A stretch of 64,000 bases of DNA, taken from Paraburkholderia aromaticivorans. GTDB lineage: Bacteria > Pseudomonadota > Gammaproteobacteria > Burkholderiales > Burkholderiaceae. Where the stretch lies: the NCBI RefSeq assembly GCF_002278075.1, contig NZ_CP022990.1:1550001-1614000 (forward strand), written 5' to 3'. The notes beneath the pieces are model-generated. The model saw only the letters and a list, made by a program, of their open reading frames with translations. It did not search any database and had not been told where the DNA came from. Made by a program: the position numbers and the translations under genes. This document shows positions 8,693 to 17,904 of the stretch, piece after piece (the stretch's first letter is position 1; each line of letters starts with the position of its first letter).

Positions 8693-9556
8693 ATGCGCAA
8701 TCTCGACGAAAACACGATCACGCAGGCGGTTCTGGCGCGCCACGCGCACGCGAACGACGAGCGGCTGAAGACGATCGTTACGAGCCTCGTGCGGCATTTG
8801 CATGCCTTCGCGCGCGAGGTGAACCTGACCGAGAACGAATGGGAACAGGGCATTCGTTTCCTGACCGACGTGGGCCATATTACCGACGACAAACGTCAGG
8901 AATTCATCCTGCTCTCGGACACGCTGGGTTTGTCGATGCTCGTCACGGCCATGGCGAACCGCAAGCCGCCGGGCTGCACCGAGGCGACGGTATTCGGACC
9001 GTTCTTCGTCGAAGGCGCGCCCGTCTATCGAAACGGCGACGACGTGTCCAACGGCGCGCACGGCGAGCCCTGCTTCGTGTCGGGAACCATCAGGGGCGCG
9101 GACGGCGAAGCGGTGCCCAACGCCCGCATCGACGTCTGGCAGGCCGACGCGGACGGCTTCTACGACGTCCAGCACGGCGGCGACGATACGCATCGCGCGA
9201 GAGGCGTGCTCCATAGTCTCGCGGACGGGCGCTATCACTTTCGCTCCATCGTCGCCGAACCTTATCCGATTCCGCACGACGGGCCGGTCGGGCGCATGCT
9301 CGAAGTGCTGGGACGGCATCCGTGGCGCCCGGCGCATCTGCATTTCATGATCACGGCGCCCGGCTACGAGCGCCTCGTGACCCACGTGTTCCGCGACGGC
9401 GATCGATATCTCGATTCGGACGCGGTGTTCGGCGTGCGCTCGTCGCTGGTGGCGAAGTGGAATCGCCATGAGGCAGGCACGGCGCCGGACGGGACGCGTA
9501 TGACCACGCCGTTCAGCACGCTCGAATTCGATTTCGTGTTGAACCGATCCGTGTGA
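8693..9556 (+). CDS. Intradiol ring-cleavage dioxygenase (hydroxyquinol/catechol 1,2-dioxygenase type)
   Basis: A 287-residue non-haem Fe(III) dioxygenase that opens catechol-type rings between the two hydroxyls. The N-terminal helical dioxygenase domain (about residues 8-90) precedes the beta-sandwich catalytic domain. The four iron ligands are visible: Tyr157 (GFYDVQ), Tyr191 (EPYPIP), His215 and His217 (RPAHLHF). The GPFFVEGAP segment and overall length match hydroxyquinol 1,2-dioxygenases best, which would give maleylacetate. An AGGAG-like site precedes the ATG. There is no adjoining maleylacetate reductase or monooxygenase, so the source of its substrate is unclear. Confidence 0.85.
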   Translation: MRNLDENTITQAVLARHAHANDERLKTIVTSLVRHLHAFAREVNLTENEWEQGIRFLTDVGHITDDKRQEFILLSDTLGLSMLVTAMANRKPPGCTEATVFGPFFVEGAPVYRNGDDVSNGAHGEPCFVSGTIRGADGEAVPNARIDVWQADADGFYDVQHGGDDTHRARGVLHSLADGRYHFRSIVAEPYPIPHDGPVGRMLEVLGRHPWRPAHLHFMITAPGYERLVTHVFRDGDRYLDSDAVFGVRSSLVAKWNRHEAGTAPDGTRMTTPFSTLEFDFVLNRSV

Positions 9557-9615
9557 CGCGGGTCACTTTACTGGTGCGGCAATCATCTTGCGTTGGACCA
9601 GGGCGCGCTGCGTGG

Positions 9616-9650
9616 GACCGGAGTAACGCGCTGAAGCGCGCACTCCGATC
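9616..9650. repeat. Hairpin element, copy 1 (GCGC-TGAA-GCGC core)
   Basis: A 35-base imperfect palindrome. The outer stem is GACCGGAGT with ACTCCGATC (one mismatch), there is a small internal loop, and the inner stem CGCGC/GCGCG closes a TGAA tetraloop. A second copy at 39250-39283 keeps the architecture but changes paired bases. It lies in the 203-base gap before the PRISE reductase. Confidence 0.6.
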
Positions 9651-9759
9651 GGGAACCACAGCGCCAGCTCTGGCCGGAAGACGCGTTCAGCCCGCGGATC
9701 ACGATCGGTCTTAGAACCACCCCGCGTCAACAGGCATTCAATTACCGAGCCCTACTCTC

Positions 9760-10827
9760 ATGGAAAAACGAGCACTCATCATCGGCGCGAGCGGCATTGT
9801 CGGCGGCAATCTCGCGGACCAGCTGTTTTCGAGCGGCTGGCACGTCGCCGGACTCTCACGCGGCCGCACGCCGGTATCGCCGGCCATCGAGTCGATCACC
9901 GCCGATCTGCAATCGGCCGAGTCCGTTAGCGAGGCACTCGCCGGCAAGCGGTTCACTCACGTGTTTCTGACCGCGTGGTCGCGCCAGGCCACGGAGAAAG
10001 AGAATATTCGCGTGAACGGCGCCATGGTGCGTCATGTAATGGACGCCGTGGGCCCGTCAGGCACGCTCGAACACGCCGCGCTCGTGACGGGACTGAAGCA
10101 CTACCTCGGCCCGTTCGAAGCGTATGCGACCGGCGCCGTGCCGATCACACCGTTTCGCGAGGAACAGGGCCGCCAGCCGGTGGACAACTTCTACTACGAG
10201 CAGGAAGACCGTTTATTCGACGCCGCGCAACGCTACGGTTTCAGTTGGAGCGTGCATCGTCCGCACACGATCATCGGCTTTGCGCTCGGCAACGCGATGA
10301 ACATGGGCGTGACGCTCGCGGTCTACGCGACGCTGTGCAAGCAGACCGGCCAGCCGTTCATCTTCCCCGGCTCGGCGGCGCAATGGAACAGCCTCACCGA
10401 TATGACCGACGCGCGGCTGCTCGCGCGCCATCTCGAGTGGGCCGCCACGTCGCCGAACGCGCGCAACCAAGACTTCAACGTGATCAACGGCGACGTGTTC
10501 CGCTGGAAATGGATGTGGTCGCGAATCGCCAGCTACTTCGGCATCGAAGCCGCACCGTTCGACGGCGAGACGCGTCCGCTGGAAGGCCGCATGCAGAACG
10601 CCGGCAAGACATGGTCCGATATCGCCGCGCGCTTCGGTTTGAAGGAGGCCGACCTCGGCAAGCTCGCCTCGTGGTGGCACACCGACGCGGACCTCGGCCG
10701 TCCGATGGAAGTGCTCACGGATATGACCAAGAGCCGCAAGGCAGGCTTTCTGGATTATCAGAGCACGTCCGACGCATTCTTCGCGCTGTTCGACCGGTTG
10801 AAGGCGGAGCGGATCATTCCGCAGTGA
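9760..10827 (+). CDS. PRISE-family SDR (progesterone 5-beta-reductase/iridoid synthase-like)
   Basis: A 355-residue extended SDR. It has the PRISE signatures: the Rossmann motif GASGIVGGNL at residues 9-18, the TGLKHYLGPF block carrying the family lysine, and NFYYEQED carrying the family tyrosine. Plant members reduce activated C=C bonds of enones with NADPH, and bacterial members do the same on unknown substrates. It is cytosolic and stands alone. The leader contains the hairpin element at 9616-9650, about 110 bases before the ATG. Substrate cannot be assigned. Confidence 0.85.
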   Translation: MEKRALIIGASGIVGGNLADQLFSSGWHVAGLSRGRTPVSPAIESITADLQSAESVSEALAGKRFTHVFLTAWSRQATEKENIRVNGAMVRHVMDAVGPSGTLEHAALVTGLKHYLGPFEAYATGAVPITPFREEQGRQPVDNFYYEQEDRLFDAAQRYGFSWSVHRPHTIIGFALGNAMNMGVTLAVYATLCKQTGQPFIFPGSAAQWNSLTDMTDARLLARHLEWAATSPNARNQDFNVINGDVFRWKWMWSRIASYFGIEAAPFDGETRPLEGRMQNAGKTWSDIAARFGLKEADLGKLASWWHTDADLGRPMEVLTDMTKSRKAGFLDYQSTSDAFFALFDRLKAERIIPQ

Positions 10828-10932
10828 TACGCGCGCGGGCCGGCTTAATCCGATCAGGAACCTCGTGTAGCCGACGGTTGCCCGCGGATTCGGTCACGCG
10901 CCCAACCAGGCGCAACCGAATTCGTTGGATCG

Positions 10933-10982
10933 GCCGGTTTTGCGACGCGAATTGACTAAACTCGCCGGACGGCAAAACCGGC
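10933..10982. repeat. 11-bp inverted repeat between convergent genes
   Basis: GCCGGTTTTGC (10933-10943) and GCAAAACCGGC (10972-10982) are perfect inverse copies 28 bases apart, in the 297-base gap between the convergent PRISE reductase and quinone oxidoreductase genes. A second dyad with GATTCGGT/ACCGAATT arms around a GCGCC/GGCGC stem lies just before it. They may act as transcription barriers. No U-run follows, so an intrinsic terminator is not certain. No gene is seen in this gap. Confidence 0.45.
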
Positions 10983-11124
10983 TCGTCTTGCGCCGCGGAA
11001 GCCACCCCAGCGGGCGAACGCCGGCCTGCTGACAAGGTTCGTTGCCAGGCTTTGCCGGTACGAGACGCAGGGGCCCATATCGCGTGGCCCCCGCGTGTAT
11101 CGAATCGACAACGCCCAATGCGCT

Positions 11125-12126
11125 TCACACCAGGTCTTCTGCCGCCATGGTCAGGATGATCTTTCCGACATTGGCGGCGGATTCCATGCGCCGATGCGCA
11201 TCGGCGGCCCGGGCGAGAGCAAACGTGCTGTCCACGACCGGCTCCAGGCGCGCGCCGCCGTCGAAGCGCTCCAGCCAATGCTCGCGAAAACGCCGCACCA
11301 TCGCGTGCTTTTCCGCTTGCGCCCGCGACTTCATCACCGTTCCCTTGATCTGCAGATGACGATAAAGGATCTGCTCCAGTTCGACAGCCACCTGAGCGCC
11401 ACCGCCAAGAATGCCGACCTGGATCAGCCGTCCGCCATTGGCGAGCGCTGCCACATTGCGCGCGAAATACGGCGCGCCCACGAAGTCGATCACGACATCG
11501 ACACCCCGCCCGTTCGTAGTCTTCTTGATGACGTCGGCGAAATCCTCAGTGCGATAGTCGATGACCACATCCGCTCCAAGTTGGACGACGCGTTCGTGCT
11601 TGGAAGCTTCGGCCGTGGCGAAGATTTGCGCACCGGTCGCGTACGCCAGTTGCACGGCGGCCGAACCGACGCCGCCCGCCGCCGCATGAATCAGTACCGA
11701 ATCGCCGCGCCGCAGTCCACCCAGGTGCAGCATTGCCTCGTGCGCCGTGACGAATACTTCAGGAATCGCGGCTGCATGAACATAATCGAGCGCGGCCGGA
11801 ATCGGCATGGCCATGCGCCAGTCGATTCGCGCAATCTCCGCGTAGGCGCCGCCGCCCACCACCCCCATGACACGGTCGCCCACCTTGTAGCCCTGCACCG
11901 CGCTGCCGGTTTCGATCACTTCGCCCGCTATTTCGAGGCCCATGATCGTGGAGTCGCCGAAGTTGGGACGGCCATAGCCGCCTGTGCGGTGAGTGAGGTC
12001 AGCGCGGTTCACGCCAGCGGCGTGCACGCGCACCAGCAGATCGTCGGGGCGCACTTCGGGCGCCGGCACGTCGGCAAGCTGGAGCACGTCGGCGTCGCCG
12101 AATTCCTTGAATGTGATGGCTTTCAT
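11125..12126 (-). CDS. NAD(P)H:quinone oxidoreductase (MDR family, PIG3/QOR type)
   Basis: A 333-residue zinc-independent medium-chain reductase. The GroES-like half (residues 1-125) contains AAGVNRADLTHRTGGY, the usual QOR block, and lacks the zinc cysteines. The cofactor-binding half has HAAAGGVGSAAVQLA. The family reduces quinones or enones with NADPH. It is the last gene of a three-gene operon after aldehyde dehydrogenase and CMD; its ATG overlaps the CMD stop by four bases (ATGA), which indicates translational coupling. The operon suggests oxidation or detoxification of a reactive carbonyl, but the substrate is open. Confidence 0.85.
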   Translation of the reverse strand: MKAITFKEFGDADVLQLADVPAPEVRPDDLLVRVHAAGVNRADLTHRTGGYGRPNFGDSTIMGLEIAGEVIETGSAVQGYKVGDRVMGVVGGGAYAEIARIDWRMAMPIPAALDYVHAAAIPEVFVTAHEAMLHLGGLRRGDSVLIHAAAGGVGSAAVQLAYATGAQIFATAEASKHERVVQLGADVVIDYRTEDFADVIKKTTNGRGVDVVIDFVGAPYFARNVAALANGGRLIQVGILGGGAQVAVELEQILYRHLQIKGTVMKSRAQAEKHAMVRRFREHWLERFDGGARLEPVVDSTFALARAADAHRRMESAANVGKIILTMAAEDLV

Positions 12127-12494
12127 GCTGGTGTTTCCTGTGTAGCGGGAGGTGTGCCGGTATCGGTCTCGTGCTGCGTAGCGAGCGTGGCCTGTGCGAC
12201 GGCCGATGCCGAAATCGCTGCCGGAAAACCCGCGTAGAACGCGAGGTGCGTGATGGCAGCGGCCAGTTCTTCATGCGTCACGCCGTTATTCACGGCGCGG
12301 CGCAAGTGCGCGGGCAGCTCGTCGAGATGACCGCCCGCGATCAGCGCGGCGACCGTCACGAGGCTGCGCTCGCGCAGCGACAGAGCGGGGTCGCTCCAGA
12401 TCTGTGGATAGAGCGTGGCATCGACGAACTCCGCGAGTTTGGGCGTGAAAGCACGCGCCGCCTCGCGCGGGCTGCTGAAGTTTGCGTGGGACAT
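12123..12494 (-). CDS. Carboxymuconolactone decarboxylase family protein
   Basis: A 123-residue all-helical protein of the CMD/AhpD family. The block RSLVTVAALIAGG, then HLRRAVNNGVTHEEL and THLAFYAGFPAA, is that of the CMD branch; the AhpD CxxC redox pair is absent. Members decarboxylate 4-carboxymuconolactone or act on related lactones, and many have no known substrate. The start at 12494 has GGAGAG six bases upstream; the longer frame to 12575 overlaps the aldehyde dehydrogenase. It sits between aldehyde dehydrogenase and quinone oxidoreductase in one operon. Confidence 0.8.
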   Translation of the reverse strand: MSHANFSSPREAARAFTPKLAEFVDATLYPQIWSDPALSLRERSLVTVAALIAGGHLDELPAHLRRAVNNGVTHEELAAAITHLAFYAGFPAAISASAVAQATLATQHETDTGTPPATQETPA

Positions 12495-12507
12495 GGCGGC
12501 TCTCCTT

Positions 12508-13944
12508 TCAGGCCTGGCTAATGAACTTGCGCGTGAGGTAGTACTCGATACCCTCGACTCCCCCTTCCGAACCATGGCCGCTTTCTTTCATACCGCCAAA
12601 CGGCAATTCGGTTGCGACGATGCGGTACTGATTGATGCCGATCATCCCGGCCTCCAGTCCATCGCCCACGTCGATCGCGGTGCGCGCGCTCTGCGTGAAT
12701 GCATAGGCCGAAAGCCCATACGGCAGGCGGTTCGCTTCGGCCAGACCATCTTCGAGTGTGTCGAAGCGCATCAGCACGGCGATCGGGCCGAACGGCTCTT
12801 CGTGCATCACGCGGGCGTCCATCGGTACGTCGGCAAGGACCGTCGGCTCGAAGAAGTAGCCTTCGCGTTCAATGCGCTTGCCGCCTGCCAGCACCTTGGC
12901 GCCGCGCGCCACTGCATCGGCCACCAGTTCTTCCATCTTCGCGAGTTGACGCGGATTGGCGAGCGGGCCGACCTGGGTGGCGGGATCCATGCCGTCGCCG
13001 ACCTTGAGGGCATTTGCTGCCAGCACGAAGTGCTCGACGAACACGTCGTAAACACCGCGCTGGATCAGGAAGCGCGTCGACGAGATGCAGATCTGCCCGG
13101 TGCCGCGAAAGCGGTTCGCCGCCCCTTCGACGGCGGCCTTCTCGACGTCGGCGTCGTCGAATACGAGTACCGGACCGTGCCCGCCGAGTTCGAGCGTGAT
13201 CGGCTTGACGCCTTCGGCGGCGCGCGCCGAGAGCAGACGACCAACCGGCACCGAACCCGTGAAAGTGACCTTACGGATCACCGGCGAGGCGATCAGCTGC
13301 TTCGAGACCTCGTCGGGCACGCCAAACACGACTTGCAGCACGCCTTTGGGCAGACCTGCGTCGTCCAGTGCGCGGGCCAGTGCGAGTGCCGTGGCAGGGC
13401 TTTCCTCGCCCGGTTTGATGATCACGCTGCAACCGGCTGCGAGCGCCGCCGAGAGTTTGCGTGCCGGCGTGATAGCCGGAAAATTCCACGGCGTGAACGC
13501 AGCCACCGGACCAATTGCCTGCTTCTTCACGAGCTGCTGGACGCCGGGTCGGTTCGCAGGCACCACGCGGCCGTCGATGCGGCGCGCCTCTTCCGAAAAC
13601 CACTCGAAGTATTCAGCGGCCCGCAGCACTTCGTCGCGGCTTTCGGCAAGCGGCTTGCCTTCTTCGAGCGTCATCAGTTCCGCAATGCGCGGTGCGCGTT
13701 CGCGCATCAGCTCCGCAGCGCGCCTGAGAACGCGAGCGCGTTCGGCGGGCACCGTGTTGCGCCAGACGTCGAACGCGCGGCGCGTGACACTTAGCGCGCG
13801 GTCCAGGTCGGCGGTGGTTGCGAGCGGCACGCGGCCCAGTTCGCGTTTCGTGGCCGGGTTGACGACGGGCGCGGTTTCACGTTGGTTTGCGGCGATCCAT
13901 TCGCCGTCGATGAACAGGTACAGCGGATCGTAGACTGCGTTCAT
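12508..13944 (-). CDS. NAD(P)-dependent aldehyde dehydrogenase (succinate-semialdehyde type)
   Basis: A 478-residue ALDH. Catalytic residues are Cys286 (GQICIS), Glu252 (LELGGHGP) and Asn154 (PWNFP); the cofactor site is marked by FTGSVPVGR. The GTGQICIS block and the C-terminal PFGGMKESGHGSEGG resemble succinate-semialdehyde dehydrogenases (GabD-like). It is the first gene of an operon with CMD and quinone oxidoreductase, divergent from a LysR regulator at 14425. No GABA aminotransferase adjoins it, so the natural aldehyde may be different. Confidence 0.85.
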   Translation of the reverse strand: MNAVYDPLYLFIDGEWIAANQRETAPVVNPATKRELGRVPLATTADLDRALSVTRRAFDVWRNTVPAERARVLRRAAELMRERAPRIAELMTLEEGKPLAESRDEVLRAAEYFEWFSEEARRIDGRVVPANRPGVQQLVKKQAIGPVAAFTPWNFPAITPARKLSAALAAGCSVIIKPGEESPATALALARALDDAGLPKGVLQVVFGVPDEVSKQLIASPVIRKVTFTGSVPVGRLLSARAAEGVKPITLELGGHGPVLVFDDADVEKAAVEGAANRFRGTGQICISSTRFLIQRGVYDVFVEHFVLAANALKVGDGMDPATQVGPLANPRQLAKMEELVADAVARGAKVLAGGKRIEREGYFFEPTVLADVPMDARVMHEEPFGPIAVLMRFDTLEDGLAEANRLPYGLSAYAFTQSARTAIDVGDGLEAGMIGINQYRIVATELPFGGMKESGHGSEGGVEGIEYYLTRKFISQA

Positions 13945-14424
13945 GACATTACCTCCGGTAAGTGCTAACGATTAGACATCCATAATATTTGCCAGGCTTG
14001 CTTGCTCAGCGGATTCAATGCGATCAGGTCATTCGTATGGGCGGTGCTGTCGCCCGCGTCGCTTCATGGCTGGATGCGGCCATTGGAAAGCGTGCGTTTC
14101 CAGATTCCGTACCTCCGGGTAAAGCGACGCTCGATTCAGAAAGGGTGCGGCGAGTGCCTGACTGCGCAACGAAGTCTAGGCGCGAAGCCCGTGTGGTGTT
14201 AGCGGGGCTGGAAAGAATGAGTCTTTCTGCTGGAGGGAAAATCTCCGCGCTGTTTTAGAACGCCTGTGCGGTTTTGGCCTGGCGCCCGAGCCCAGGCGTG
14301 GCCGCCGCGCGTTGCTGCCGCTCAAAAAGACCCGCGCGTATCATGCTGGGTGTGCGTGAGACTGGCTGTCGACAAATCGCGCGATCGACCAACGAATAAT
14401 GAAGGCTCAACGGGAAAAATCGGA
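13945..14424. other. Divergent regulatory gap (ALDH operon / LysR)
   Basis: These 480 bases separate two divergent starts and should hold both promoters. The first 60 bases next to the ALDH gene are relatively AT-rich. Short plus-strand frames (13989-14258) show no recognisable protein features, and I see no convincing gene remnant. Confidence 0.4.
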
Positions 14425-15366
14425 ATGGACAAGGTCTATAACATGTCGGTATTCGTGAAGGTCGTGGAGATGGGTAGTTTCACCGCCGTCGCCAACCACC
14501 TGGATACCACCGTCGGCAACGTCTCGCGTGCCGTTTCGGTGCTCGAAGAAGGACTCAACACGCGACTGTTGCAAAGGTCCACGCGACGTCTCGCCGTGAC
14601 CGACGCGGGCCGCCGTTTTTACGAGCGTAGCGTCTCGATCCTGGCGGAAATCGATCACGCCGAAGCTGAGGCGCGCGATGCGTTGCTTGCGCCGCGTGGC
14701 ACGTTGCGCGTCCACGCTGTGCCCGGTCTCGGACGACAACTCGTGACGCGCGCCGCCCTCGCGTATCGCCAAACGTACCCGGATGTCTCGGTGGATCTGC
14801 TGCTCTCGCAACGAATGCCGAATCTGCTCGAAGAACAACTCGATCTGGCCATCGTGATTGCACGCACGCTGCCGGATTCCGCGTATGTGAGTCAGAAGAT
14901 CGGAAGCAGTCATTGCGTGCTGGCCGCTTCGCCTGAGTACCTCGCACGGCATCCGGCACCCGAGCAGCCCAAAGACCTCGTCGATCACACATGCGTGTTA
15001 TTGAGCACAGTGGATTACGCTCCGGACGAGTGGCATCTGGAGAGCCCGGCCGGCAACGCAAGCTATCGGCCCGCGGGGCCGCATTTCAGCGTGAACGATA
15101 TGGAGTCGATGCAGGTTGCGTTGCGCAGTGGTGCCGGCATTGGCTTGCTCGCGGGTTTTTCTGCAATCGACGATCTGCGAAACGGCACCCTGGTGCGCGT
15201 TCTGCCGCAGTTCCACACATCGGTGCGCAACGTTTATGCGGTCTATCTGTCGCGCCAGTTCGTGGATGCGAAAATCAGGTGTTTCATTGACGCACTGAAA
15301 GTGCATGTCGGTGACCCGTTGCAATCCTATGCAAATGAACTCGCGATCGAGTGCGAGCTGTCTTGA
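14425..15366 (+). CDS. LysR-family transcriptional regulator (CrgA/AaeR-like)
   Basis: A 313-residue LysR regulator. The N-terminal winged helix-turn-helix (VFVKVVEMGSFTAVANHLD, then SRAVSVLEEGLNTRLLQRST) is followed by an effector domain (TLRVHAVPGLGRQ). The frame runs back to 14266, but the ATG at 14425 gives a standard N-terminus. It is divergent from the ALDH-CMD-QOR operon and is the likely regulator of it. The gene converges with the SRPBCC-like gene at 15396, with only 29 bases between. Confidence 0.9.
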   Translation: MDKVYNMSVFVKVVEMGSFTAVANHLDTTVGNVSRAVSVLEEGLNTRLLQRSTRRLAVTDAGRRFYERSVSILAEIDHAEAEARDALLAPRGTLRVHAVPGLGRQLVTRAALAYRQTYPDVSVDLLLSQRMPNLLEEQLDLAIVIARTLPDSAYVSQKIGSSHCVLAASPEYLARHPAPEQPKDLVDHTCVLLSTVDYAPDEWHLESPAGNASYRPAGPHFSVNDMESMQVALRSGAGIGLLAGFSAIDDLRNGTLVRVLPQFHTSVRNVYAVYLSRQFVDAKIRCFIDALKVHVGDPLQSYANELAIECELS

Positions 15367-15395
15367 ACAGCTCGCTTGGCGAGCAATTCAGAGAT

Positions 15396-15941
15396 TCAAC
15401 CCGCCGTGCGTCGCGCGGCGCGGGCGATACTCTCAGCAAAGAGCGGCGTTTCGCGCTGGTTGTGATCACCCGATGCCGCCTGGCGATCACGGGCAGCCTG
15501 GTCAAACGACATTCCGTTCTTTTCAATGAAAGAGAGAAAATCATCAGTCGGATGCGAAGTGACGCTATTGGTGTATTCGGTCTTGCCGTTGGGCAACCCT
15601 TTTGCGCGTAACTCCCAGATGACTTGAACCTTGGTCCGCCCGTGCGGCGTGAAAACGTCCGACAGGGACACCATCTTGCAATAGAGCCGTTCCGTCACTT
15701 CGCCGACATAATGCTGTACCACGAGTCCGGTACCGATCATCTCCACATTGATGGACATCCGCTTGCCATCGTCGGTCCATGTCGCGCCAGCCGCGATATG
15801 GTCAGGCGGGGCACACCGTTGATACTCTGCGTCCGGAAGAGTGAAGAGCCATTGCGCGATATCGATCTTCTCGACATCGACGTCGATTACATGGCTAAAG
15901 CCGCTTTGAGAAAGAATAAGGTCATGTTGAACGGAAGTCAT
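15396..15941 (-). CDS. SRPBCC-like protein of unknown function
   Basis: A 181-residue soluble protein. The order of segments (IDVDVEKIDIAQWLFTLP, RMSINVEMIGTGLVVQHYV, VQVIWELRAKG, TEYTNSVTS) suggests alternating strands of the START/SRPBCC helix-grip fold, which binds small hydrophobic ligands. This is a judgement from pattern, not from a search. The ATG at 15941 has TGGAG eight bases upstream; the frame extends to 16004. It lies behind a LysR gene on the same strand, separated by 170 bases. Partner genes and ligand are unknown. Confidence 0.5.
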   Translation of the reverse strand: MTSVQHDLILSQSGFSHVIDVDVEKIDIAQWLFTLPDAEYQRCAPPDHIAAGATWTDDGKRMSINVEMIGTGLVVQHYVGEVTERLYCKMVSLSDVFTPHGRTKVQVIWELRAKGLPNGKTEYTNSVTSHPTDDFLSFIEKNGMSFDQAARDRQAASGDHNQRETPLFAESIARAARRTAG

Positions 15942-16111
15942 TTCTGTGCTCCAGGCGTTTGGGGATAGTGAGCTATCGAACGTCACTGGATGAGAATCTC
16001 TCACACTGGAATGCCTCTCCTTTTCAAAAAGGCACCGGAGTTCCAGTTTTGCATGACTTCATGCGATTCGAAAATTCGTTGGCGCATTTCGGATTTCCTG
16101 AAACGCGATGT

Positions 16112-17041
16112 TCAGAGCGGCAACTGCCGTCGACAGACCGATAGCACGAGCTGCCTAAGCCAACGATGAACAGGGTCGACCTCCAGGCGAGGGTGCCACA
16201 TCTGCGACACGGTAATCTTCTCGGTCGCCACGGGGAGTTCGAACGCGTGGGTGGCGACGCTCGCCGCATTGTCATGAGGTTCTGTCTGATTGACCAGAAA
16301 AGAGGCGGGCACGAGTGCGATCAGATCCGAAGTTCGAGCCACAGCCAGCGCGGCGGGAAAGCTCGGCACGACGGCCACGATGGTTCGCTGAAGACCCAGA
16401 ACGGCCAACGCTTCGTCGACAGGTCCACTTGCGCGTTCCCGTCGGGAAGCCACGACGTGGCCGAAAGCGACGTACCGCTCAGCGGTGACTTGTCCGTCAA
16501 GTTCGAGCGGATGGCCTCTTCTGACCACACCCACAAAACGATCCCGGAATAGCGCCTGTAGCCGCACCTCCGGACCCATTTCACCCAGAACACCAATCTC
16601 GAGGTCGGCCGACCCGTCTCGCAAGTGCGCGGCGGTCTTATCGGGCTTCGGCGCAAAGCGCAAACATACGTGTGGCGCAACCGCCGTTGCCGCGGCAATG
16701 AGCGGCGAACCGAAGGCCTCGACAAAACCGTCGTTGGCTCGAATGGTGAAGGTTCGCCGCAACCTCGTGAAGTCGAGTTCCGGCTTGGAAGGACGAAGGA
16801 CGGCGCGAGCCTCGTGAACCGCATTTTGCGTGCGTTCACGGATTTCTTCGGCGTACGGCGTCAATACCATCTGGCGCCCTGCCCGCACCAACAATGGATC
16901 GCCAGTCGAGGCGCGAAGTCGGGCGAGCGTTCTGCTCATTGCAGAGGCGCTCAGCCCCAATCGACGAGCAGCGCCCGCCACGCTTGCATCGGCAAGCAGC
17001 GCCTCCAGCGCAATCAGCAGGTTCAGGTCGGGTTCGGGCAT
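16112..17041 (-). CDS. LysR-family transcriptional regulator (NodD/SyrM-like)
   Basis: A 309-residue LysR regulator starting MPEPDLNLLIALEALL, with the HTH at residues 20-60 (SVAGAARRLGLSASAMSRTL, then ARLRASTGDPLLVRAG), a form typical of the NodD/LinR/PcpR branch. The ATG at 17041 is preferred over an upstream in-frame codon at 17056. It is divergent from the SDR gene at 17212, and the pair forms a common LysR/SDR module. A dyad at 17093-17107 fits its operator. Confidence 0.9.
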   Translation of the reverse strand: MPEPDLNLLIALEALLADASVAGAARRLGLSASAMSRTLARLRASTGDPLLVRAGRQMVLTPYAEEIRERTQNAVHEARAVLRPSKPELDFTRLRRTFTIRANDGFVEAFGSPLIAAATAVAPHVCLRFAPKPDKTAAHLRDGSADLEIGVLGEMGPEVRLQALFRDRFVGVVRRGHPLELDGQVTAERYVAFGHVVASRRERASGPVDEALAVLGLQRTIVAVVPSFPAALAVARTSDLIALVPASFLVNQTEPHDNAASVATHAFELPVATEKITVSQMWHPRLEVDPVHRWLRQLVLSVCRRQLPL

Positions 17042-17092
17042 GCCCGATCGTAACATTGCCGGGCGAGACGAGGCGTTCGGTGCAGGTTATGA

Positions 17093-17107
17093 ATGCAGCC
17101 GTTGCAT
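17093..17107. promoter_or_regulatory. Candidate LysR box
   Basis: ATGCA and TGCAT arms are separated by five bases and include the T-N11-A spacing typical of LysR boxes. It is 52 bases upstream of the LysR start and 105 bases upstream of the divergent SDR. Confidence 0.45.
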
Positions 17108-17211
17108 CTTCCGCCCTCTCTCACCCGCCGATATATTGCGTGGACTAGCTCGCTACGACGCGTCTTATTTCCGATGCGTCCGGACATGCCTCATTCAAAG
17201 GTATAGATAAA

Positions 17212-17904
17212 ATGCGAACCTCACCTCTGCAGAAAACCGTTCTTCTTATCGGCGCATCCCGTGGTCTTGGCTTGGCGATGGCCGCGGAATACCTCAGGCG
17301 AGGCTGGCGCGTGATCGCCACCGGGCGAGCCGACTCGACGGAGCGGCTGCGCCATCTCACCGGAGCACTCGAAATTGAAACGGTCGATATAACGCATCCG
17401 GAGCAAGTCGCGGATTTACGCGCCCGGCTTGCAGGTCGACAGCTCGACGTGCTTTTCGTCAATGCAGGTGTCAAGAACGACGATCGGGAAACCATAGCGG
17501 ATGTCTCGACCGAGGAATTCGTACGCGTGATGGTGACGAACGCGCTCAGTCCCATGAGAGTCGTCGAAACCTTCCAGGATCTCGTCCGACCGAACGGAAC
17601 GATTGGCGTCATGTCTTCCGGCCAGGGCAGTGTCACCAACAACGTCAATGGAAATTACGAGGTGTATCGGGGCAGCAAGGCTGCACTGAACATGTTTATG
17701 CGCAGTTTTGCGGCTCGCCACGCCAATGACCCGCGAACCTTGTTGCTGATGGCGCCAGGTTGGGTACGTACGGACATGGGTGGACCCGAAGCCCGGTTAA
17801 GTATCGAAGAAAGCATTCCGAACCTGCTGAACACGATGGAGGCTTACGAAGGACGCTCAGGGTTGCACTACCTCGACTATCTTGGAAGAGTCGTTCCGTG
17901 GTGA
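17212..17904 (+). CDS. Short-chain dehydrogenase/reductase
   Basis: A 230-residue classical SDR. The cofactor motif GASRGLGLAM is at residues 14-23, NAG is present (FVNAGV), the catalytic Ser lies in MSSGQGS and the YxxxK pair is YRGSK. The basic residues after the second strand (ATGRADSTERL) suggest NADP(H). The short length and the IGVMSSGQGSV block resemble the csgA-like/C-factor branch of SDRs. It is controlled, by position, by the divergent LysR. Substrate unknown. Confidence 0.85.
   Translation: MRTSPLQKTVLLIGASRGLGLAMAAEYLRRGWRVIATGRADSTERLRHLTGALEIETVDITHPEQVADLRARLAGRQLDVLFVNAGVKNDDRETIADVSTEEFVRVMVTNALSPMRVVETFQDLVRPNGTIGVMSSGQGSVTNNVNGNYEVYRGSKAALNMFMRSFAARHANDPRTLLLMAPGWVRTDMGGPEARLSIEESIPNLLNTMEAYEGRSGLHYLDYLGRVVPW

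Noticed and set aside
8624..9469. 281-codon minus-strand frame opposite the intradiol dioxygenase
   Set aside because: The plus strand has all four iron ligands and a normal length; the antisense frame has no motif.
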